NCBI GenBank assembly: GCA_964611345.1 | Contig: CAZSYU010000002.1 | Span: 1 to 64,000, forward strand | Length of the DNA: 64,000 nt | Direction: 5' to 3' | Source: JALZVT01 sp964611345 | GTDB taxonomy: Bacteria; Pseudomonadota; Gammaproteobacteria; Pseudomonadales; Azotimanducaceae | Part shown: positions 44,675 to 53,514 of the stretch, in pieces | How the letters are laid out: each line of letters begins with the position of its first letter | Position numbering within the stretch: position 1 is the first letter of the stretch | The notes under the pieces: generated by a model | Seen by the model: only the letters and a program-made list of their open reading frames with translations | What the model was told of the DNA's origin: nothing | Database searches by the model: none | Translations under genes and position numbers: made by a program

Positions 44675-46562
44675 TCCAGCGGTCAACTTGCTCGCCAAGC
44701 TTTTTCATCGGCAAGGGACCAGAACCAAGAATCAGGTCGTGAAAGGCGCGGATGTCGAAGCGCTGGCCGAGGGCTTGTTCCGCGCGTGCGCGTAACGCCT
44801 GAATTTCCAGCATGCCAATTTTATAGGCGGTTGCCTGACCCGGATTATGTAAATAGCGCCGCACTTCTGCGCGCACCGAGAGTTCGGGACGTGATGAGTT
44901 AGCGAGGGCGTAGTCAACAGCCCTTGCTTCGGTCCAACGCTTGGCGTGCAAGCCGGTGTCTAGCACCAGGCGTACCGCGCGCCAGAGTTCGCCTGACAGG
45001 CGACCAAAATCGGCGTAAGGGTCTTGGTAGCCACCCATTTCCTTGCCCAATAACTCGGCGTACAACCCCCAGCCTTCGCTGTACGCCGTATAGCGGCCGT
45101 TGGCACGAAATAGTGGCAGGTTATCTTGCTCCTGTTGAATGGACAGTTGCATGTGATGGCCCGGTACACCTTCGTGATACGAGAGATTCTCGAGTCGGTT
45201 AACTGTCATGGCGCGCATGTCTATGAGGTGGGCATAGAAGGTTCCGGGACGGGACCCGTCTTTCGTGCCGCGAGCGTAGTGCGCTGCGCCGCCAGCGGCC
45301 TCCCTGAAGGCTTCCACACGCTTCACCTGCAAAGCGGCTTTGGGCAGAATACCAAAGTAGTCTGGTAACTTTTTATACATGGCGTCCAGATACCCTTCTG
45401 CCAGCGCCAAATACTCCGCTCTGCCAGCGTCGGTGTTGGGTAAGTAAAACTGGTCGTCCTCACGCATGAAGATCAGAAATTCGTCGAAGCTGCCGGTGAA
45501 TTTCACCTGCTGTTGAATCTCGCGCATTTCGTCTTGAATGCGTGCAACTTCCTGCAGGCCCAGCTCGTGTACCTGATCCGCAGTGAGCGGCAGAGTGGTC
45601 ATAGCGGTCAAGCGTTGTTGGTAATAGGCAAGGCCATCGGGTAGTGCCCAGGCACCGGTTGCCTGGGTGGATACGTTTTCGCGATCGGCGCGATGCCATG
45701 CGGCGACTTTTTCTAAGGCGGGTTGGAAGACATTGACTAGTGCGTCCCGGGCCTGAGTTTCGAGTACCCGTGCTTGTTGGTCGTCGATGAGTTTGCCCTC
45801 AAGTAATGCCGAGAGCTTGGTTTTGATGTCTTGCCACAGTGCCGAAGGTTCGTCTGTTGAGGTGCCAAATGGTGCGCCTGTGGTAACGCGCTCTATCTCA
45901 CTCAAGGTGCGGTCGTAGTCGAAGTAGGGCGCCCTTATCCCGTTTTGTGCTGCGCTTTTAGTTCGATCCAGATACTGATCGAAATAGCGTCCAGACTGGT
46001 TCAGACGAGATACGTAGGCCTCCATATCAGCGGCTTCGTCAACCTTCTGATAGTTGATCAGATGATTGGCAAGACCCGCCTGTGGTCCATAGCGGCCGAA
46101 TATGTAGCGATGCTGATGAAACTCGTGATTTGCTTGCGCGCGCTCTCCCAGATAGATCCACAGATCCCACGACAGCTGGTTGTCAGCATTGAGTGCCGCA
46201 CGGTCAAAATCGCGCTGCATGCGCGCCACGGAGTCGGTGCGCCAAGCGAGACTGGCCTTGAGTCCGGCGACGGACACATCATCTAAATCGCCGTAGTTGT
46301 CTTTTCTGCCCAGTCTGGTTTTGGTCAGCGGGCTGAAATCGAGCGCGTGGTTGTACTCACTGTCAAGCCATACTACAAAGCGAGTGTCGAGCGAGGTATC
46401 AGCGGAGGTGGTAGTTACTGCGTTGCCTGTTGTGTTGCCTGTTGTGTCGCCTGTTGGGGATTGCAGCGCCTCATTAGCCGTACAAGCGCCCAGTAAGATA
46501 GACAAGACGGAGAGGAAGAGGGGGCGAAATCGATACACTGATGGTCCTTTTTTGGTGCTCAT
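44655..46562 (-). CDS. DUF885-family lipoprotein
   Basis: A product of 635 residues with a lipoprotein signal ending LSILLGACTA. A Thr/Gly/Asn-rich linker precedes the domain. The core carries YHEGVPGHHMQLSIQQEQ, the HExxxxHH-like zinc-peptidase-type motif of DUF885, then YSEGWGLYAELLGKEMGGY and a C-terminal block (KIGMLEIQALRARAEQALG). Predicted to be a membrane-anchored periplasmic metallohydrolase. It is convergent with the BVMO gene. Confidence 0.9.
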   Translation of the reverse strand: MSTKKGPSVYRFRPLFLSVLSILLGACTANEALQSPTGDTTGNTTGNAVTTTSADTSLDTRFVVWLDSEYNHALDFSPLTKTRLGRKDNYGDLDDVSVAGLKASLAWRTDSVARMQRDFDRAALNADNQLSWDLWIYLGERAQANHEFHQHRYIFGRYGPQAGLANHLINYQKVDEAADMEAYVSRLNQSGRYFDQYLDRTKSAAQNGIRAPYFDYDRTLSEIERVTTGAPFGTSTDEPSALWQDIKTKLSALLEGKLIDDQQARVLETQARDALVNVFQPALEKVAAWHRADRENVSTQATGAWALPDGLAYYQQRLTAMTTLPLTADQVHELGLQEVARIQDEMREIQQQVKFTGSFDEFLIFMREDDQFYLPNTDAGRAEYLALAEGYLDAMYKKLPDYFGILPKAALQVKRVEAFREAAGGAAHYARGTKDGSRPGTFYAHLIDMRAMTVNRLENLSYHEGVPGHHMQLSIQQEQDNLPLFRANGRYTAYSEGWGLYAELLGKEMGGYQDPYADFGRLSGELWRAVRLVLDTGLHAKRWTEARAVDYALANSSRPELSVRAEVRRYLHNPGQATAYKIGMLEIQALRARAEQALGQRFDIRAFHDLILGSGPLPMKKLGEQVDRWIKTQNL

Positions 46563-46724
46563 AATACACTATTGTGCAGTGGTTCTGGCGCACCCTTTTT
46601 CACCAGTTTTCAAACAGTTACTGCCAGAAACACCATGGCGCACTGGCGGCTGATATACCCACCATGGCTTCTTTGCGCCTGTCTCACTCGTGATGGTAGA
46701 CGACGCCAGACTCGCTCGCGCTCA

Positions 46725-48176
46725 TTACACAGTTGCTCCTATCGCTTTACGAACTTTGTCATGTTCTGCTTTTGTCAGGTTGTAGAAACTCGCAACAAAC
46801 GCGGTTATGGCGATCAGCGTAAGTACGCCGGGCCCCATCGCCATGGCGAGGGTGCGGAGCGACTCCGGTGCGATTGTTTCGATTGTCGCATTGCGTTGAA
46901 TGCCCGCCAGGTCGACAACGACACCAGAAATGACGACCCCAAACCCGCTGATTGCCTTAGTGGCAAAGGAGGAGGCGGCGAAGTAGATGCCCTCACTTCG
47001 GCTGCCGAACTTTTCTTCATGCTGATCGGTGATGTCAGCGATCATTGAACTGAGCATGACCATTAACATGCCAATACCCATGGCGCAGATGGCGTTGGAC
47101 GTCATCACGAGGTAGAAGAGCGCGGGATTGCCAGGTTTTGGGAACAGACCAAGCAAGCTAAGAATAATGGGCATGGTGTTCCAGAAGGCATACCAGAGCA
47201 GCCCACAGACCAGCAGGGTTTTCTTTTCCTGGAACACGCGGCCAAGCGGTGCGGCGAGCGCCGCACCCAGAAAGGCGCCAACGGTAGAGGCCGGAAAACT
47301 CAGCCCTATGAGTTGCACGCTGAACTGAAAATACAGCGTGCCCAGGTAAATCGACAGCGCAGCGACCATGCCCATCGTCATGCCAAACAGCACGGCAGTG
47401 AGCACCACCGTGCGAAAGGAACTAAACCCAAAGGCTTGTTTGGCTTCGCTCAATACCTGTTTAAAGGTAGTCTTTTTACTGTCTTCTGGTGCCTGCGGCA
47501 GATGTGGTATGTGGCTGTGAGTACCACCCGCAGTTAGCAGTACGCCCAGGAAAATGAAGACCGCGAATACTGCAGCAAATCTTGGATAGGCGTCAGGGTT
47601 GAGTTGACCGTTTGGAAACTCGGGAGTGGACCCAAAAAACACCTGCAAGCCGAGCAGAAAGACCATCAGTGAGCCAACATTTTGGAACAGCTGGCGGAGT
47701 GATGAGAGCAGGGTGCGTTCCTGATAGTCGTTGGACAGCTCGGCGGTGAGCGACGTGTGGGGAATGGAATAGATGGATTGGGTGGTTCTGGTCAACACAC
47801 TGAATACGACCAACCACGCAAAAACCTGGTACTCACTGAGTCCGGCCGGCGGTGCCAGCAGCAAATAGAAACAGATTGCGAAGGGTGCGGCGCCAGCGTA
47901 CATAAAGGGGTGGCGGCGTCCCCATTTGTGTCGGTATCGATCAGACACAGAGCCGATGACAGGGTCGCTAATGGCATCTACAACCAGAGCGATAACAATG
48001 GCGCTACTGGCAAGCACCCCCGATAACCCGAGCACCTGATTGTAGAAAAACAACACAAAGAAGCTGAAGGAAGTTTGTTGAATGCCCTCGGGAACTTGTC
48101 CAACGGCGAACATGGTGCGCACGCGCCAGGTCAACGGACTTTCTGTTGCGTTGGTTTTAGTTGAATCAGTAATCAA
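46725..48176 (-). CDS. MFS transporter of the GPH/MelB type
   Basis: The TTG at 48176 is preferred, since GGGAGA lies upstream; a frame start at 48212 is also possible. The product is about 483 residues with some twelve membrane helices. The MelB-type signature appears as ALVVDAISDPVIGSVSDRYR and HKWGRRHPFMYAGAAPFAIC. A second part includes GMTMGMVAALSIYLGTLYF and DITDQHEEKFGSRSEGIYFA. Members move sugars, glycosides or other solutes with a cation. Substrate unknown; it is divergent from the second selenoprotein gene. Confidence 0.88.
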   Translation of the reverse strand: MITDSTKTNATESPLTWRVRTMFAVGQVPEGIQQTSFSFFVLFFYNQVLGLSGVLASSAIVIALVVDAISDPVIGSVSDRYRHKWGRRHPFMYAGAAPFAICFYLLLAPPAGLSEYQVFAWLVVFSVLTRTTQSIYSIPHTSLTAELSNDYQERTLLSSLRQLFQNVGSLMVFLLGLQVFFGSTPEFPNGQLNPDAYPRFAAVFAVFIFLGVLLTAGGTHSHIPHLPQAPEDSKKTTFKQVLSEAKQAFGFSSFRTVVLTAVLFGMTMGMVAALSIYLGTLYFQFSVQLIGLSFPASTVGAFLGAALAAPLGRVFQEKKTLLVCGLLWYAFWNTMPIILSLLGLFPKPGNPALFYLVMTSNAICAMGIGMLMVMLSSMIADITDQHEEKFGSRSEGIYFAASSFATKAISGFGVVISGVVVDLAGIQRNATIETIAPESLRTLAMAMGPGVLTLIAITAFVASFYNLTKAEHDKVRKAIGATV

Positions 48177-48337
48177 ACGTCTCCCTTTGCCGCCATGCAG
48201 GCGACACCCCACAGCAGACAGTAACGTACTTGAGGACCGAATGTCACATGGGTTTAGCGGACGCTGGCAGCCTCGATTGCGCTCCGAATCAAATTCCGGT
48301 TTGATAGTGAACGTGGAGAAAAACAGAGATATGACTG

Positions 48338-48886
48338 ATGCCTAGAGTGAAAGAAGTGGCCGGGATGGAAGGGTTTGCCGGGGTTTATGCGAACTGCCCA
48401 GATCTGTTCAAGGGGTTTATGTTTCGTTATGGCCTGCTCTGGTCGCACAGCCGGCTTGATCCTGTGCTGAAAGATCTGGTGCGACTCAAATCAGCGAATT
48501 TGAACGGTTGCCGTTACTGAATACCCGCACGATCTGCCGCGGCGCGGCAGAATGGCATGACCGAAACCATGATTGTGCAAATGCTCGATCACAAGAACTC
48601 TGATCTTGATGACGGTTTGAAGTTGGCGCTTGACCTAACCGAAGACTTCATCATCAACCACGCGCATGGCGTTGATGACGCGTTAATGAATCGCCTTCGC
48701 GAACACTATAGCGAAGAACAAATTGTTGAACTCACCATTGCGACTGGCATCTGGGATTCTGTGCATAAGTTCAACAACGTATTCGATATCGACCCGCCTG
48801 TAACGGACGGTCTGTTTGAAACGGATAAGCCAGATGTGCCAGAAGATATGCGCGAGCATGTTTCAGAGCCAGGCAACAAGTATTAG
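48338..48886 (+). CDS. Predicted selenoprotein: carboxymuconolactone-decarboxylase/AhpD-like protein (Sec61)
   Basis: Two open stretches in the same frame are separated only by TGA at 48518-48520 and together give a 182-residue protein. Before the TGA it reads LKDLVRLKSANLNGCRY and after it IPAR, so the TGA takes the place of the second cysteine in (D)-x11-C-x2-U-x3-R. The region after it (NGMTETMIVQML; HYSEEQIVELTIATGIWDSV) is normal CMD-family sequence, so translation must continue for the protein to make sense. A 7-bp perfect hairpin with loop CGGCG starts 12 nt after the TGA. It starts MPRVK, like its paralogue at 53515 (MPRVR), which has nearly the same length. Likely a small cytoplasmic thiol/selenol oxidoreductase or peroxidase; its exact role is unknown. 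Confidence 0.85.
48533..48551 (+). other. Candidate bacterial SECIS hairpin for Sec61
   Basis: TCTGCCG and CGGCAGA form a perfect 7-bp stem around the 5-nt loop CGGCG. The stem begins 12 nt after the TGA and the loop lies about 20-24 nt from it, inside the range of bacterial SECIS elements, with a G-containing apical loop as SelB requires. Confidence 0.75.
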
Positions 48887-48931
48887 AGTAATTGGACTGG
48901 CCAGCCAGTCCGGTCTGCAGAGGAGAGTAGA

Positions 48932-49768
48932 GTGTCGTTACATCCAGCAATACAACCCGGGCGGACGGCTGTTATAACGGGCGGCGCCAGTGGGATAGGT
49001 CTAGCGACGGCGCGCCGTTTAAGTGCCGCAGGAATGCAGATATGTCTTGCGGACTGCGATGAGGCGGCATTGCAAGCGGTGCGACCTACCTTTGGTGATA
49101 ACGTTCGAACCCGAGTTACTGATGTGTCTAACGCCGACGATGTGAGTGCGCTGGCCGACTGGGCCTTCACTGAATGCGGCGATGTTGCCATTTTAATGAA
49201 TAATGCGGGAACCGGTGGTGGTGGAGGCGCCTTTGCACGGCTTGCGGGCTGGCAACGCGTACTCGGGGTCAACCTGTGGGGTGTGGTGCATGGGCTGCAG
49301 GCGTTTACCCAGCGTATGATCGACCAGGGTGCCCCAGCGGCGATAATCAATACGGGGTCCAAGCAAGGCATTACCAACCCACCAGGGGATGCCGCCTACA
49401 ATGTCAGCAAGGCAGGGGTCCGATCCGTAACCGAAAGTCTTGCGCATGAATTGCGTAGTATTGAAGGCTGCGCCGTAACTGCCCATCTGCTTGTGCCCGG
49501 GTTCACATACACTGGACTCATTCGCAAGCACATTCCCAAGCAGCCACCTGCGGCCTGGTCGCCGGGACAAGTCGCAGAAGAATTGTTGCACCGTCTAGGT
49601 AGCGGTGACTTCTACATTCTGTGCCCCGACAATGATGTGACGGTTGCTATGGATGTTGCTCGCTTGCAATGGAATACCGATGACGTGGGTAACAACCGCC
49701 CCGCGCTCTCACGCTGGCACCCAGACTACGAAGAAGAGTTTGAGCGTTTTATGGCGCAGCGCGTTTAG
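48932..49768 (+). CDS. Short-chain dehydrogenase/reductase
   Basis: A product of 278 residues from a GTG preceded by AGGAGAG. The cofactor motif is ITGGASGIGLATARRLSAAG, followed by ILMNNAGTGGGGGA, the catalytic Ser in INTGSKQGI and YNVSKAG as YxxxK. Acidic residues after strand two (LADCDEAAL) favour NAD. It follows the selenoprotein gene by 45 bp on the same strand and may be co-transcribed with it. Substrate unknown. Confidence 0.92.
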   Translation: MSLHPAIQPGRTAVITGGASGIGLATARRLSAAGMQICLADCDEAALQAVRPTFGDNVRTRVTDVSNADDVSALADWAFTECGDVAILMNNAGTGGGGGAFARLAGWQRVLGVNLWGVVHGLQAFTQRMIDQGAPAAIINTGSKQGITNPPGDAAYNVSKAGVRSVTESLAHELRSIEGCAVTAHLLVPGFTYTGLIRKHIPKQPPAAWSPGQVAEELLHRLGSGDFYILCPDNDVTVAMDVARLQWNTDDVGNNRPALSRWHPDYEEEFERFMAQRV

Positions 49769-49789
49769 TCACAAGTAGTAGCGGTGAGC

Positions 49790-50488
49790 CTAAGCTAAAA
49801 ATTCGGCGCGAGTAGTACTGTTGCTTTTAAACCTGCCGCCAAATGCTGTTGTTTGGGTTTGGGAATTCGCATCCATGACACCTCGGGACTTAACGCAGTA
49901 GTGAGTCGCGTCTATTTTTACAGCAACGTCGTCGGTCTCCAGCAGGGTTTGCAGCGCCACCAACACCTGTTGTGTGAGTCGCTCTTGCACCTGTGGCCGT
50001 TGGGCAAAGAAACGCACGATGCGATTGATTTTCGACAGACCCACAATCTTGTCTTTGGGTATGTAGGCGACACGGGATCCACCATCGATCGTGACAAAGT
50101 GATGCTCACAGGTACTGATCACGCTGATATCAGACACCTTCACCATTTCTTCAACACCCATCTTGTTTTCGATGACGGACATTTTGGGAAAGTTAGCGTA
50201 GTCCAATCCACCGAAGAGTTCGTCCACATACATTTTTGCAATGCGATGTGGCGTTTCAGCCAAGCTATCGTCACGCAAGTCGAGGCCCAGGGTTGAAACG
50301 ACATCGGTCATGGATGCCTTGATACGTTCGTACTTCTCGTCGCGAGTCAGATCACTCTCGATCATGGGCGTCTCAAGGCCCTTCTCTAGCAACGCGTGAT
50401 GCACCTGTTGGGCCTCTGCGGAAAGCTGTTTGCCGAATTTCTTGAGCGTCTTGAGGGTAGAAGAAGCAGGTGCGGCGATGGCATTCAT
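49790..50488 (-). CDS. folE: GTP cyclohydrolase I
   Basis: A product of 232 residues. DLRDDSLAETPHRIAKMYVD begins the conserved region. The zinc ligands are in STCEHHFVTIDG and later ATHYCVKSRGVMD. YIPKDKIVGLSKINRIVRFF and RPQVQERLTQQV are signature blocks. It makes dihydroneopterin triphosphate from GTP, the first step of folate (and pterin) synthesis. The N-terminal extension of about 40 residues is somewhat longer than in E. coli FolE. No other folate genes are adjacent. Confidence 0.96.
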   Translation of the reverse strand: MNAIAAPASSTLKTLKKFGKQLSAEAQQVHHALLEKGLETPMIESDLTRDEKYERIKASMTDVVSTLGLDLRDDSLAETPHRIAKMYVDELFGGLDYANFPKMSVIENKMGVEEMVKVSDISVISTCEHHFVTIDGGSRVAYIPKDKIVGLSKINRIVRFFAQRPQVQERLTQQVLVALQTLLETDDVAVKIDATHYCVKSRGVMDANSQTQTTAFGGRFKSNSTTRAEFLA

Positions 50489-50662
50489 AGTGCTGTTTTA
50501 TCCTTGGCGGAAATTTCTCTAGTGCCATAATGGATTGGCCAGAGTGAAAACAGCGTGAGAAAGCACATTCAACAGTGAATGTAAAATAATGTTGCAGATC
50601 GCCTTCGGCGGCTTTTATTGCTACCGGCACTTTTTATGCTGCCGGCGGCTGGCACTGAGCGT

Positions 50663-52036
50663 TTACGCCGCGTTCACCTGCACTTTGGTCGGACGGCTGT
50701 TGCCACGCCCGTACAGATTCACTCCAAGCTTCGATATCGCGTGTACCAATACATTCGGCGCGTACTTGATCTTGCCGGTAAACTCGATGTTGGGAAAACG
50801 AGCGAAGATTTGCTCGTACGCGACGCGCAACTGCATTTGTGCGACGTGTTGCCCCAGACATTTGTGGGTGCCATAACCGAACGCCAGGTGTTTGGTGGCG
50901 TTTGCGCGGGTTAAGTCAAACACATCAGGGTTGGGGAATACGTCTGGGTCGCGGTTTGCGGCGCCGTACCACATGACTACTTTCTCGTCTTTCGCGATAC
51001 GCTGGCCATTCAATTCAGTGTCTTCCAGCGCTGTACGACGCATGTGCTTTACCGGACTGACCATCCGCAATGCCTCATTGGACATTGCGGGTATGAGTGA
51101 GGGATCGTCCAGCACCATTGCTCGTTGGTCTTTGAACTCGCTCATCAGTTTGATCGTGCCCGATAGTGAATTACGGGTTGTGTCGTTGCCTGCAAAAATA
51201 ATAAGCAGCCAGGAGCCATCGAGATACTCCTGCGGTAACAATTCGTTGTCGAGCTGTGAGTGTGCGATGACACTCAGCAGATCTTCGCGCGGATTGGCCC
51301 GCCGGTCCGCCATAACCCGGGCGCCGTAGGCAAACATCTCGTCAACGACACCATTAAACCGAAAGGGCAGCATGGGCTCGGTCAGGAAGGTTTTAAACGG
51401 GTTGGTTAAAAACTGGCCTGCCATTTCGAGGTAGTGCATCCAGTGCACCACCTGCTGGCGATCTTCTTCGTCAACGCCAAGCATTTCACACAGGGTGTAG
51501 AGCGGGAGCTGGTTCGAAAAGATGTCGACAAAATCGACTTCGGGACCTTTTGCCTCCAGATCATCGAGCAGTTCCTCAACTTTTTGGCTGACTTTTTCGC
51601 GCAGCTTGGTGACATAGGCCGGTATAAAAAAGTCTTTCTGCTGGATCCGCATGTGCATGTGCTTCGGTTCATCCATGCAGATGAGATTATCCATGGAGGC
51701 TCGAACCAATATTTCAGGTTTCCAATTTTCACGTGCTGGCACGGCCATGTTGATGCCGCCGCGTTCGGAAGAAAACACGTTGGTTTGTTGTTCGACCTGC
51801 TGAATATCCTCGTGGCGGGACACCGACCAGTACGATGACGCGCCCCTGGCCATATCGGACCACATCACGGGGGCCTGGGCGCGCATTTGTTCGTACAGCG
51901 CCCAGGGATGGCCCTTGGTCCACGAAGTGGGGTTCCAGAGTTCGAAGTCGCTTTCCAGCGACGGGTACACCGTGTCATATCTTGGTGTTTGCGCGCCGGT
52001 ATCGACGAAAATTTCGTCGCTGATGAGATTAGCCAT
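50663..52036 (-). CDS. Cytochrome P450
   Basis: A product of 457 residues without a membrane anchor, so a soluble bacterial P450. The I-helix is LLIIFAGNDTTRNSLSGTIK, the K-helix ExxR is NEALRMVSP, and the haem loop FGYGTHKCLGQHVAQ has Cys393 as iron ligand. The opening PRYDTVYPSLESDFELWNP is not diagnostic. The layout is near the CYP125/CYP153-like group acting on steroids, terpenes or alkyl chains, but the class cannot be fixed by eye. It lies 37 bp downstream of an acyl-CoA dehydrogenase gene on the same strand, pointing to a shared catabolic operon. Confidence 0.94.
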   Translation of the reverse strand: MANLISDEIFVDTGAQTPRYDTVYPSLESDFELWNPTSWTKGHPWALYEQMRAQAPVMWSDMARGASSYWSVSRHEDIQQVEQQTNVFSSERGGINMAVPARENWKPEILVRASMDNLICMDEPKHMHMRIQQKDFFIPAYVTKLREKVSQKVEELLDDLEAKGPEVDFVDIFSNQLPLYTLCEMLGVDEEDRQQVVHWMHYLEMAGQFLTNPFKTFLTEPMLPFRFNGVVDEMFAYGARVMADRRANPREDLLSVIAHSQLDNELLPQEYLDGSWLLIIFAGNDTTRNSLSGTIKLMSEFKDQRAMVLDDPSLIPAMSNEALRMVSPVKHMRRTALEDTELNGQRIAKDEKVVMWYGAANRDPDVFPNPDVFDLTRANATKHLAFGYGTHKCLGQHVAQMQLRVAYEQIFARFPNIEFTGKIKYAPNVLVHAISKLGVNLYGRGNSRPTKVQVNAA

Positions 52037-52073
52037 AGCTACTACCTATTTCTGCTGTCACTAAATTGCCAAC

Positions 52074-53258
52074 CTAGTCAGGTAAGCCAAGAACTCGCTT
52101 GGCTACAATGTTGGCCTGCACTTCGCTGCTGCCACCGTAAATAGTCGTTGTGCGGAGGTGCAGAAATTCCTCCGTCGCCTTCAGTTCCTCAGCGCTAAAA
52201 GAGCTTGCCTCAGGAGCTCCGAGCCCGCGAGAGCCCATGAGTTCCCGTTTCAGGTCGGCCTGGTCGCGCTGCAGGGTAGCGCCGACCAGCTTAAATATAC
52301 TGGTTGCAGGGCCGGGCGTGCCCGACTGATTTTCTTCGTTCACACGCTGGGCCGTGAGTTGGAACGCAGCGCGCGTCATGTTCATGTTCAGAATGCGTTG
52401 GCGAACATCCAAATCAGCTATTTGACCTTCTGTGGTTTCACCGATGTATTGCTTCGCTACCTTGACTAAAACTTTTGCCGGATCGCTGCTCTTCACGCCG
52501 CCGGTGAGCCCACCAATGCCGGAACGTTCGAATTGCAGCAGTCGTTTGCCAATGGTCCAGCCTTTGTTGAGTTCGCCAACAAGATCCTCTTTTCTCGCAA
52601 TGGCGTCGTCGAAGAAGGTTTCACAGAACGGCGATGAGCCCGAGATCAAACGGATAGGCTTCGTGGTGATGCCTGGCTGATCCATGGTGAGTAGCATGAA
52701 GCTGATGCCATTGTGTTTGGGTGCATCGGGATCGGTGCGTACGAGTATGAACATCCAGTCTGCGGTAGCGGCGCCAGAGGTCCATATCTTCTGGCCGTTG
52801 ATTACGTAGTGATCGCCGTTATCTTCGGCCTTGGTTTTTAGTGCTGCCAGATCAGAGCCTGCGTTGGGTTCAGAGTAACCCTGACACCATTGCACCTCGC
52901 CTCGAGCGATCTTTGGCAGATGTTCCTGCTTTTGCTCGTCGGTGCCGTACTCAAGCAGGGTAGGGCCAATCATGCTTGTGCCCATACCCATCAGGGGTGA
53001 GCGAGCCTTGATGTTGCCCATTTCTTCGTACAGCACCTTGGCCTCTGCCGTGCTCAAACCGGCACCGCCAAATTCTTTGGGCCAGGTCGGTACCGTCCAG
53101 CCTCGTTCTGCCATACGATCGAGCCACACTTGGGTGTCGGCCTCGAGCTTGATTTTGCTCGAGCCAGTGGCGATTTGGCCCGGTCCCCGTGCGCCTGGCG
53201 GACAATTGTCGGCCAGCCAACTGGTTACTTCGCTCCGAAAGGCTGCTAAATCTGCCAT
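52074..53258 (-). CDS. Acyl-CoA dehydrogenase
   Basis: A product of 394 residues. The N-terminal helical domain includes ERGWTVPTWPKEFGGAGLS. The FAD-binding middle domain has WCQGYSEPNAGSDLAALKTK and YVINGQKIWTSGAATADWMF. The C-terminal domain ends TTTIYGGSSEVQANIVAKRV, the block that normally carries or precedes the catalytic base region. It is related to the gene at 55197 (same opening and motifs). It introduces a double bond in an acyl-CoA. A 100-N gap lies about 90 bp upstream of its start, so promoter details are lost. Confidence 0.93.
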   Translation of the reverse strand: MADLAAFRSEVTSWLADNCPPGARGPGQIATGSSKIKLEADTQVWLDRMAERGWTVPTWPKEFGGAGLSTAEAKVLYEEMGNIKARSPLMGMGTSMIGPTLLEYGTDEQKQEHLPKIARGEVQWCQGYSEPNAGSDLAALKTKAEDNGDHYVINGQKIWTSGAATADWMFILVRTDPDAPKHNGISFMLLTMDQPGITTKPIRLISGSSPFCETFFDDAIARKEDLVGELNKGWTIGKRLLQFERSGIGGLTGGVKSSDPAKVLVKVAKQYIGETTEGQIADLDVRQRILNMNMTRAAFQLTAQRVNEENQSGTPGPATSIFKLVGATLQRDQADLKRELMGSRGLGAPEASSFSAEELKATEEFLHLRTTTIYGGSSEVQANIVAKRVLGLPD

Positions 53259-53291
53259 GCTCGTCTCTCTAGCTGCTTATGATCTATGGTT

Positions 53292-53311
53292 AGCCCCTGA
53301 CTTTAGGGGCT
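53292..53311. other. Inverted repeat between two operon parts
   Basis: AGCCCCT and AGGGGCT form a perfect 7-bp stem with a 6-base loop, lying between the selenoprotein stop and the acyl-CoA dehydrogenase start. No T-run follows on the coding strand, so it is not a clear intrinsic terminator. Confidence 0.4.
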
Positions 53312-53328
53312 GCGATGGCGTTTCGCAA

Positions 53329-53464
53329 TGCGTTGACGGTGCGTTGNNNNNNNNNNNNNNNNNNNNNNNNNNNNNNNNNNNNNNNNNNNNNNNNNNNNNN
53401 NNNNNNNNNNNNNNNNNNNNNNNNNNNNNNNNNNNNNNNNNNNNNNTGCGTTGACGGTGCGTTG
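53329..53464. repeat. Minisatellite-like repeat broken by an assembly gap
   Basis: The same 18-mer, TGCGTTGACGGTGCGTTG, abuts both sides of the run of N (53347-53446), and variants continue to the right (GGTGCGTCGACGGTGC). Each flank itself contains repeated TGCGTTG units. The gap of exactly 100 N is a placeholder, and the true array length is unknown. Confidence 0.85.
53347..53446. other. Scaffold gap of 100 N
   Basis: One hundred unresolved bases. Open frames drawn across it are meaningless. Because the flanks are tandem repeats, the true length may differ considerably. Confidence 1.
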
Positions 53465-53514
53465 GGGGTGCGTCGACGGTGCCTTGCCTGTGTTCGTCAG
53501 GCGAAGGCTGTTCT

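Noticed and set aside
50590..50660. Hairpins between folE and P450 as a terminator
   Set aside because: Stems are present (CGCC-ttc-GGCG; GCCGGCA/TGCCGGT), but on the P450 coding strand neither is followed by a T-run.
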